Source: Pseudomonadota bacterium (lineage in GTDB: Bacteria; Pseudomonadota; Alphaproteobacteria; Rhodospirillales; Casp-alpha2). From it: 33,413 nt of DNA. Both the position numbers and the translations under genes were made by a program. How positions within the stretch are numbered: position 1 is the first letter of the stretch; every line of letters starts with the position of its first letter. Of this stretch, positions 19,963 to 26,627 are shown one piece after another. A model generated the notes under the pieces. It had not been told where the DNA came from. It saw only the letters and a program-made list of their open reading frames with translations, and searched no databases. Location of the stretch: contig JADFMB010000007.1 of NCBI GenBank assembly GCA_022564115.1, forward strand, positions 1-33,413, in the 5' to 3' direction.

Positions 19963-20006
19963 GGGGAAAGGGCGCCAGGGGGGGGCCGAGGGGGAGGGCC
20001 GGGGGG
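19963..20006 (+). other. Cluster of six G-runs (potential G-quadruplex-forming sequence)
   Basis: gggg aaa ggg cgcca gggggggg ccga ggggg a ggg cc gggggg between the MaoC stop codon and the ribF start. Confidence 0.6.
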
Positions 20007-20007
20007 C

Positions 20008-20466
20008 CTAGTTGGTTTTGGCTTTCGACGGCACCAGAACCATGGCCTGTCCGTCCAGCACCACCTCGCCTAGGACGGAGCACACGGTGTCCATTTCGAT
20101 GATCCGTTTTTCGGCTATCAACCGGGTCACCGTGCACGTCGCCGTCACCGTGTCGCCGACCTTGACCGGGGCCTTGAAGCGCAGGTTCTGGCTGACGTAG
20201 ATGCAGCCCGGTCCGGGCAGCTTGGTGCCGATGACGGTGGAAATCAAACTGGCCGTCAGCATGCCGTGGGCGACCCGGCCCTCGAACATGGTTTCGCTGG
20301 CGAACTCGTGATTCAGGTGGATGGGGTTGGTGTCGCCGGAGATGCCGGCGAACGACATCACGTCGGCATCGGTGATGGTCTTGGCATAGACGTCCCGCAT
20401 GCCTTCCCGCAGGTCCTCGAAGTAATACCCGTGCAGCATTTCATGAGTGCTTTTGGCGGGTTCCAT
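20008..20466 (-). CDS. MaoC family dehydratase ((R)-enoyl-CoA hydratase-like)
   Basis: Hot-dog hydratase motif MSFAGISGDTNPIHLNHEFASETMFEGRVAHGMLTASLISTVIGTKLPGPG. Confidence 0.92.
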   Translation of the reverse strand: MEPAKSTHEMLHGYYFEDLREGMRDVYAKTITDADVMSFAGISGDTNPIHLNHEFASETMFEGRVAHGMLTASLISTVIGTKLPGPGCIYVSQNLRFKAPVKVGDTVTATCTVTRLIAEKRIIEMDTVCSVLGEVVLDGQAMVLVPSKAKTN

Positions 20467-20620
20467 CGGCTTTCACTCCGTCCTCGTTGAAATGGCCTCG
20501 TTGAAACGGCGCTTGTGCGGCGCAAAACAATGTACCGCACTGCAATATATGTTTTTCATGAAGGCGCGGCAAGTTAGATGATACAGGCTACTGGCCTTAT
20601 CACGGCGTCCCAGGCCTGCT

Positions 20621-21676
20621 ATGGGTAAAAGGATGAATTTCACCCGACCCGCGCCGAAATCCGCCGTTTTCGCCGCCGCCTGCTTTTTCGCGGCGGCGTT
20701 AGGGCCGGCAACCTTTCCGGCCCATGGCGCGGAGGCGAAACCGCCCGCCCTCGGCCTTCCGATTCGCTGCCGGCCGGGGAAGGACTGCTGGCTGGTCAAT
20801 TTCGTCGATGTCGATCCGGGCCCGGGCCGGCGCGATTACGCCTGCCGGAAAAGGACCTACAACGGACACAAGGGTACCGACATCGCCATCCGCGATCTGG
20901 CCGTGATGGCCGAGGGCGTCGACGTGGTGGCGTCGGCGCCCGGCATCGTCAAGGCCCTGCGCGACGGCATGAAGGACGTCGACTTCACCATTGCCGGCAG
21001 CGGTTCCGTCAAGGGGCGGGAATGCGGCAACGGCCTGGTTCTCGTCCACGAAGGCGGCTGGGAAACCCAGTATTGCCACATGCGCCGGGGCAGCCTCGCG
21101 GTCAAAAAGGGCGATTCCGTCGAACGGGGGCGGAAGCTGGGCCTGGTCGGCAACTCGGGCCGGGCGCAGTTCCCCCATGTCCATCTGGAAGTGCGCAAGG
21201 ACAAGCGGGTGATTGATCCGTTCGCCGGGGTGGGGCGGCAACGGGAATGCGGCCTAGGCGTTGCCCCCCTTTGGCGGCAGGACGCGCTTAAGGGTCTGAC
21301 GGGGGGGACGACGGCCCTCTACAACGCCGGTTTCGGTCCCGGCCGGCTGTCCCCCGGGGACGCCAGGCGGGGCGATTCTTCCGCCTCCCGGATGCCGCGC
21401 ACGGCGCCGGCCATGGTTCTGTGGGTGGATATGTTCTGGCCCCGGGCCGGCGATATCCTGAGCCTCCGCATCACCGCCCCCAACGGCCAGACCGTCGTTA
21501 AACGCCAGGCCACCATCAAAAAGACCCAGGCCCGGCGGTTCGTCCTTGTCGGCAAGAAAAGGAAGTCTCGTTTATTGCCGCCGGGGACCTACCGGGGCGA
21601 CATCACCCTGGTGCGCGACAAGGGCGGCGCGAAAGAGAAAATCATCTCCATCGTCCGCGAGGTCGAGGTCCGCTGA
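20621..21676 (+). CDS. M23 family metallopeptidase
   Basis: YNGHKGTDIAI...GNGLVLVHEGGWETQYCHMRRGSLAVKKGDSVERGRKLGLVGNSGRAQFPHVHLEVRKD. Signal-like N-terminus. Confidence 0.92.
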   Translation: MGKRMNFTRPAPKSAVFAAACFFAAALGPATFPAHGAEAKPPALGLPIRCRPGKDCWLVNFVDVDPGPGRRDYACRKRTYNGHKGTDIAIRDLAVMAEGVDVVASAPGIVKALRDGMKDVDFTIAGSGSVKGRECGNGLVLVHEGGWETQYCHMRRGSLAVKKGDSVERGRKLGLVGNSGRAQFPHVHLEVRKDKRVIDPFAGVGRQRECGLGVAPLWRQDALKGLTGGTTALYNAGFGPGRLSPGDARRGDSSASRMPRTAPAMVLWVDMFWPRAGDILSLRITAPNGQTVVKRQATIKKTQARRFVLVGKKRKSRLLPPGTYRGDITLVRDKGGAKEKIISIVREVEVR

Positions 21677-21707
21677 CGGTCCTTTGGCCAAGACAGGGAC
21701 CGGGGCC

Positions 21708-22187
21708 TCAGCTTTTCAACCGCCGCCGGGACACCAGCTTCGGGCTGGCGCTCATTCCCTTGCGGGTTTTTTTCCTGGCCGTCCGGTTGCCCTTGGCTGT
21801 CCCGGGGGCTGTCCCGGGGGCTGTCCCGGCGGCTTTCCGGGTTTTTCCGGCCTTGCCCGGCAACTTCCGTTCGAGGATGTCGTCTTCCGGGAACAGCGCC
21901 GCTTGTTTGTCCTTGGCCGATTTTTTCGCCTTGGCGCGGGTTTCGATGAGACTCAGCGTGCGCATGACCATGGGGTGGCGGTCCAGGCGTTTGCGCGTTT
22001 TCGTATAGTGGACCCGGGCGATGGCCTCGATGTTCCGGGCGACGGCCGGATAGGGGTGGTGGCGCTCGCTCCACCGGGCGTAAGCGGCCAGGGTCCAGGA
22101 GTTGGCCGGCACCGCCTTGAGGCCGCGCTCTCCGCACCACGAAACGAATTCGTTCCAGGCCTTGTCGTCGCCGCGTTTTGCCGCCAC
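21708..22187 (-). CDS. Small protein with tyrosine-recombinase core-binding (SAM-like)-type N-terminal region and Lys/Arg-rich tail; no catalytic domain
   Basis: NEFVSWCGERGLKAVPANSWTLAAYARWSERHHPYPAVARNIEAIARVHYTKTRKRLDRHPMVMRTLSLIE resembles an integrase N-terminal domain. Tail is GKTRKAAGTAPGTAPGTAKGNRTARKKTRKG. Confidence 0.6.
   Translation of the reverse strand: MAAKRGDDKAWNEFVSWCGERGLKAVPANSWTLAAYARWSERHHPYPAVARNIEAIARVHYTKTRKRLDRHPMVMRTLSLIETRAKAKKSAKDKQAALFPEDDILERKLPGKAGKTRKAAGTAPGTAPGTAKGNRTARKKTRKGMSASPKLVSRRRLKS
21795..21830. repeat. 12-bp in-frame tandem repeat (GGCTGTCCCGGG x3, last copy imperfect)
   Basis: ggctgtcccggg ggctgtcccggg ggctgtcccggc read directly. Encodes the GTAPGTAPGTA segment. 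Confidence 0.9.
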
Positions 22188-22265
22188 CCTTCTAGTCTCC
22201 CGCTGTCCCTTGGCTGGTTTCCGTTCAAGGGAATTAACTAAATTAACAGCCTTGCCGCCGCCGCC

Positions 22266-22305
22266 AAACCCCTAGATCGTAAAGGAAACCCCTAGATCGT
22301 AAAGG
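22266..22305. repeat. Perfect 20-bp tandem duplication AAACCCCTAGATCGTAAAGG x2
   Basis: aaacccctagatcgtaaagg aaacccctagatcgtaaagg read directly, between two divergent genes. Confidence 0.95.
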
Positions 22306-22374
22306 GTTGCCTTGGCTCCCCTGGAACGGCAAATTACCTGCCCCGGACAGCGGAAAGTCAAAAGGAAGCCAACC

Positions 22375-23538
22375 ATGAACGAGCCCAAGGATTCCTCCGG
22401 CGGCTGGGACGGATACCGGACCTTTTGCGTCGAGCGCAAGGAACCGGAAAGCCGGACCGTCACCTCGTTCTACCTGACGGCCAAGGACGCCCGCCCGCTG
22501 GCGCCCTACAAGCCGGGGCAGTTCCTGGGCTTCAAGCTCGACGTGCCGGGCCACGACAAACCGGTCCTTCGCACCTATACCATTTCCGACAGCTCGGGCG
22601 ACGCCACCCATTACCGCCTGTCCATCAAGCGCGAGCCGCCGCCTCCCGATCAACCGGACGCACCGCCCGGGGTGTCGTCCAACTATTTCCACGACCACGT
22701 CGAGGTCGGCGGCGAATTGCAGGTGCGCGCGCCCTCGGGCGATTTTTTCCTGCTCGAAGACGATGACGGAGATGGGGACGGGGAGGGGGGCGATTCGGGG
22801 CTGGTGGTGCTGCTGTCCGGCGGCGTCGGCCTGACGCCGATGGTCAGCATGCTCAACCACATCGTTTCCAACGGCGCCAAAAGGCCGGTGTGGTTCGTCC
22901 ATGGGGTCCGCAACGGCGACGAACACGCCTTCGGCGCGCACGTGCGGGGCTTGGCCGAAACCCACGCCAACGTCCATGCCCACATCGCCTATTTGGAACC
23001 GTGCCCCGGCGACGTCGAAGACCGGGACTACGACAGCGCCGGGGTGATTACCATGGAACTGCTGCAAAGCCTGCTGCCCGGCAAGGACGGCGATTTCTAC
23101 CTGTGCGGCCCGCCGCCGTTCATGAAGTCGCTGTTCAACGGGCTTCTCGACTGGGGGGTGGTGGAATCCCGCATTTATTACGAATTCTTCGGCCCGGCGA
23201 CGGTGCTCAAGAAGGGCGCCGGGGATAAAGCCGATCAAGAACCCGCCCCGGCTTCCCCCGGCCCCGAGGCGGCGGCCGACGGGCCGGTGGTGACGTTCAA
23301 GCGTTCCGGCGTTACGGTCAACTGGGACCCGGACCAGGAAACCATCCTCGAACTTGCCGAAGCCAACGGGCTGGCGCCCGATTTCAGTTGCCGGTCCGGG
23401 GTCTGCCATACCTGCATGTGCACGTTGATCGAGGGCGAGATCGAATACGTCAACGACGACGCCTTCCTGCCCGAGGAGGAAGGGCAGATCCTGATCTGCT
23501 CCTCGAAACCGAAGACCGACATCACCGTCGACGTCTGA
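22375..23538 (+). CDS. Flavin-dependent oxidoreductase fused to C-terminal plant-type 2Fe-2S ferredoxin (Hcr-like/phenol hydroxylase reductase-like)
   Basis: FAD-binding KPVLRTYTISDS; NAD-binding VVLLSGGVGLTPMVSML; YLCGPPPFMKSL; 2Fe-2S motif CRSGVCHTCMCTLIEGEIEYV...ILICSSKPKTDITVDV. Confidence 0.9.
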   Translation: MNEPKDSSGGWDGYRTFCVERKEPESRTVTSFYLTAKDARPLAPYKPGQFLGFKLDVPGHDKPVLRTYTISDSSGDATHYRLSIKREPPPPDQPDAPPGVSSNYFHDHVEVGGELQVRAPSGDFFLLEDDDGDGDGEGGDSGLVVLLSGGVGLTPMVSMLNHIVSNGAKRPVWFVHGVRNGDEHAFGAHVRGLAETHANVHAHIAYLEPCPGDVEDRDYDSAGVITMELLQSLLPGKDGDFYLCGPPPFMKSLFNGLLDWGVVESRIYYEFFGPATVLKKGAGDKADQEPAPASPGPEAAADGPVVTFKRSGVTVNWDPDQETILELAEANGLAPDFSCRSGVCHTCMCTLIEGEIEYVNDDAFLPEEEGQILICSSKPKTDITVDV

Positions 23539-23554
23539 AGTTCCTGACGTTTTC

Positions 23555-24382
23555 GTGAGTTGGCGCGGCGGCGGCCCGCCTGTAGGCTTTGCCGGCATGC
23601 TTGTCGGTTCTTCATTGCCGGAAATCTCTGCCCTTGAAGCGCTGGCGGCCAAGGGGGAAGCCCAGCAGTGGTCCTTCGATGACATCGACTGGGACATCGA
23701 GGCGGTGGTTCCGGCATGGCTGCCGAGAAAATTCTGTGCCGCCCTGATCAGCCAGTTCTATCACGGCGAGATGGCGACCCTCGCCATGTGCCGGCGAATC
23801 CTGGCCGAAGTGGACACCCCCGTGAGAATCCCCGGGGCCAGGCGTTGCGTCGAGCTTCAGATCGCCGACGAGACGCGCCACGCCGAGGTCTATCGGGCGT
23901 ATGTGGCCGGGATCGGCGGTCTCCAGCCCATCGATCCGACGCTAAAGGCCGCGTATGACAAGGCCCTTGCCTGGGACGGCCCGCCGGAGGCCATGATCGC
24001 CGCCTTCAACATCGTTCTCGAGGGCGAAGCGTTGTTCGCGCTCGATACCCTGGGCGGCTGGCTGCCGTGTCCCCGGTTCCGCCGCATCAACGCACGCGTA
24101 TCGCGCGACGAGGCCCGTCACCTCGCCTTCGGGCGGGCGTACCTGAAGGCCCGGCTCGTCACCCTCGGCGGGGACCGGCGCTTCGAGATTTACCGCTGGC
24201 TGAAGGATCTTTGGACGGACACCGCCTTCGGCGTCCTCGGCCGGTTCCCCATCCCCAATGCGATCCTTGGCCGCCGCTGCCGGACCTGGGCCGAAACCGG
24301 CTGGCAAGACCACCGCCGGGCCTTGTTCGATGTCGGCCTCGTCAGCGCCGATGAGGCCCGGCGCTTGGAAGGCGGCACATGA
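23555..24382 (+). CDS. Ferritin-like diiron-site protein
   Basis: Two EXXH motifs (DETRHAEVY, RDEARHLAFG) plus helices with Glu (FYHGEMATLAM, LEGEALFALD). GTG start at 23555; internal ATG at 23597 is an alternative. Confidence 0.75.
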   Translation: MSWRGGGPPVGFAGMLVGSSLPEISALEALAAKGEAQQWSFDDIDWDIEAVVPAWLPRKFCAALISQFYHGEMATLAMCRRILAEVDTPVRIPGARRCVELQIADETRHAEVYRAYVAGIGGLQPIDPTLKAAYDKALAWDGPPEAMIAAFNIVLEGEALFALDTLGGWLPCPRFRRINARVSRDEARHLAFGRAYLKARLVTLGGDRRFEIYRWLKDLWTDTAFGVLGRFPIPNAILGRRCRTWAETGWQDHRRALFDVGLVSADEARRLEGGT

Positions 24383-25113
24383 TTTCCGTCATCATCCCGA
24401 CCCTGAACGAGGCCCGAAACCTGCCGGGGCTGTTGAAGGCGCTCCGGGGAGAGACGGTCGCCCACGAAGTCCTCGTCGTCGATGCCTACAGCCTCGACGG
24501 CACCGCCGCCCAGGCCCGGGACCTGGGCGTCCGGGTGGTGATGTCGAATCCCGGCCGCGGCCGGCAAATCGACGAAGGCGCCCGCCACGCCCGGGGCGGC
24601 ATCCTGCTTTTCCTGCACGCCGATTCGGTGTTTCCCCAAGGCGGCTTCGCCGCCGTCGATCATGCGCTTGCCGCCAACCCAAACGCGCCCGGTGGAAATT
24701 TCCGGTTGCTGTTCGACGGCGATGACGGGTTCAGCCGCTGGCTCGAGGGCTTTTACGCCTGGATCCGGGCGCGCGGGGTCTATTACGGGGATTCCGGCAT
24801 CTTCGTGCGGCGCGATGTTTATGACCGCCTCGGCGGCATCCGCCCGCTGGCGCTGATGGAGGATTACGATTTCGTCCGCCGCCTGGAGAGGGCCGGGGAA
24901 ACCCTGTGCATCGGCGATCCGCCGCTGATCACCTCGTCGCGGCGTTTCCGGGGCCGCCGGCCGGTGAGGATCATCATCGGCTGGCTCTGGATCCACGCCC
25001 TTTTCCTGCTCGGCGTGCCGCCGGACCGCCTGGCCCGGCTTTACGATTCCGAGCGCCGCCGGGGCGCCGCCCCTCAAGACCGGGAATCGTTGAGGCCCCA
25101 GTCGTATTCGTAA
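24379..25113 (+). CDS. Family 2 glycosyltransferase (TIGR04283-like)
   Basis: MISVIIPTLNEARNLPGLLKALRG...GRGRQIDEGARHARGGILLFLHADS. Start overlaps the end of the preceding gene by 4 bp. Confidence 0.87.
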   Translation: MISVIIPTLNEARNLPGLLKALRGETVAHEVLVVDAYSLDGTAAQARDLGVRVVMSNPGRGRQIDEGARHARGGILLFLHADSVFPQGGFAAVDHALAANPNAPGGNFRLLFDGDDGFSRWLEGFYAWIRARGVYYGDSGIFVRRDVYDRLGGIRPLALMEDYDFVRRLERAGETLCIGDPPLITSSRRFRGRRPVRIIIGWLWIHALFLLGVPPDRLARLYDSERRRGAAPQDRESLRPQSYS

Positions 25114-26036
25114 TCGTCGATGGACGTCCGGCCCTCGAGGGCGCGGGCCAGCGGCGGTTCCGCCAGGTGCCGGAGATGGGCGAGGACGCCTTCCTCCGAG
25201 CCGCCGAAGTCATCGACGAACCAGGCATAGATCTTGGACACGATCAGCCGCCCGTCCTCGACGCGGGCGCCGCGCGGGCTGTTGACGTAGTTTTGCGCCG
25301 CGTGATCGAGAAGCGCCTCGGTGTTGGCGCCGGTAAAGGCCAGCGGCTGCAGGTTCGGGCAACCGACCGCCGCGCAGTTGACGGCATAATGGATGCGCGG
25401 GTCGCGCCAGATGGGCCTGAGGATGCGGTGCTCGATGTCATTGAGGCTCAACGGCTCCCCCCCGACATCCAGCAGCTTGCGGTCCCAGGGGCCGCTGAAA
25501 ACGCCGCCGAGCGGGTTCGACGAGATGTCGATGTCCTTGATGCTGTTGACCGGATAGAGCTCCAGCACCAGCCGCAGGGTGAGCGCGTTGTAGAGGTTGA
25601 TCCAGTAAGCCCGCTGTTCGGCGCGGTTGAAGCGTTCGATGGGGGTCAGGCGCAGCGCCACCAGGTACTGATAAAGCGCCTGGCGGTCGTCGCCGGTGAC
25701 GCGGCCGTAGGCGACCCGGTTGACGCCGTGCGGGCCGGGTTTCAGGTATTTTTTCAAAAATTGGTCCCAGGGGCCATGGTCGATGACCGCCGTCGAAGCC
25801 GCCTCAAAGGCCTGCCACCGGGGCCACGGGTCGGCCTTCGGCGCCAACGCCGCCTCCAGGAACATGAACCCGCCGAGCGCGGCGCCCAGGAAAAGGACCA
25901 GGGCGCTTCTTCGGCCCGCCCGACTGGCCCGGTTAGTCCTCGTGGCTCGGTTTTCCTTGTCCATGGACCGGGTATGGAAGGTCTTTCGGGGGCCTGTAAA
26001 TAAAAAGCCTTTCACGATTTCGTGGGTTGGGTTCAT
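25074..26036 (-). CDS. DUF547 domain-containing protein
   Basis: [34 protein letters not shown]...[42 protein letters not shown]-terminal membrane anchor. The true start may be a downstream ATG (MDKENRAT). Confidence 0.87.
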   Translation of the reverse strand: MNPTHEIVKGFLFTGPRKTFHTRSMDKENRATRTNRASRAGRRSALVLFLGAALGGFMFLEAALAPKADPWPRWQAFEAASTAVIDHGPWDQFLKKYLKPGPHGVNRVAYGRVTGDDRQALYQYLVALRLTPIERFNRAEQRAYWINLYNALTLRLVLELYPVNSIKDIDISSNPLGGVFSGPWDRKLLDVGGEPLSLNDIEHRILRPIWRDPRIHYAVNCAAVGCPNLQPLAFTGANTEALLDHAAQNYVNSPRGARVEDGRLIVSKIYAWFVDDFGGSEEGVLAHLRHLAEPPLARALEGRTSIDDYEYDWGLNDSRS

Positions 26037-26521
26037 TTTGACTTGCCGGGCGGTGAAATGGGCAGCGCCGTCCGGTAGGTGACCTGCTTCAGGGCGAACG
26101 ACGACTTGATGGAGGCGACGCCGGGGATACGGGTCAGGTGCTCGATCAGGAACCGCTCATAGGCGCTCAGGTCCGACGTCACCACGCGCAACAGGTAATC
26201 GAAGTCGCCGGTCATCAAATAACACTCCATGACCTCGGGCCGGGCGCGGATTTCCTTCTCGAATTTTTCCAACGCCTTCTCGATCTGTTTCTCCAGGGTG
26301 ACGCTGACGAAGACGCTGACCGGCAGGCCCACGGCCTCGGCGTCGACCAGGGTCGCGTAGCCGCGGATGACGCCCGTTTCCTCCAGGTTGCCGACCCGGC
26401 GCAGGCACGGGCTCGGCGACAGGCCGACCTTTTCCGCCAACTCGACGTTGCGCATGCGGGCGTCGTTCTGGAGATTCTCCAGGATTTTCCGATCTATCGC
26501 ATCGAGGGATTTATTTGGCAT
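26033..26521 (-). CDS. Lrp/AsnC family transcriptional regulator
   Basis: [55 protein letters not shown] and a C-terminal RAM domain ([20 protein letters not shown]). Confidence 0.96.
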   Translation of the reverse strand: MPNKSLDAIDRKILENLQNDARMRNVELAEKVGLSPSPCLRRVGNLEETGVIRGYATLVDAEAVGLPVSVFVSVTLEKQIEKALEKFEKEIRARPEVMECYLMTGDFDYLLRVVTSDLSAYERFLIEHLTRIPGVASIKSSFALKQVTYRTALPISPPGKSK

Positions 26522-26533
26522 AAGTGTCTAAAA

Positions 26534-26565
26534 AATTAGTATATAATGACTATTCATTGCTAATT
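26534..26565. promoter_or_regulatory. Nested dyad in the Lrp/E1 divergent promoter; overlaps a TATAAT hexamer
   Basis: AATTAG(26534-26539)...CTAATT(26560-26565) outer arms; AATGA(26545-26549)-CTAT-TCATT(26554-26558) inner palindrome; TATAAT at 26542-26547. Confidence 0.5.
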
Positions 26566-26627
26566 CATGCCACTTTTCGGCTTGTTTCGCAAGGACATGC
26601 GCCGCCTTGCGGGGCTAGAATCCCTCC

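Noticed and set aside
22243-23697. 484-aa minus-strand ORF opposite the reductase gene
   Set aside because: Overlaps a gene with clear FAD, NAD and 2Fe-2S motifs; no motifs of its own.
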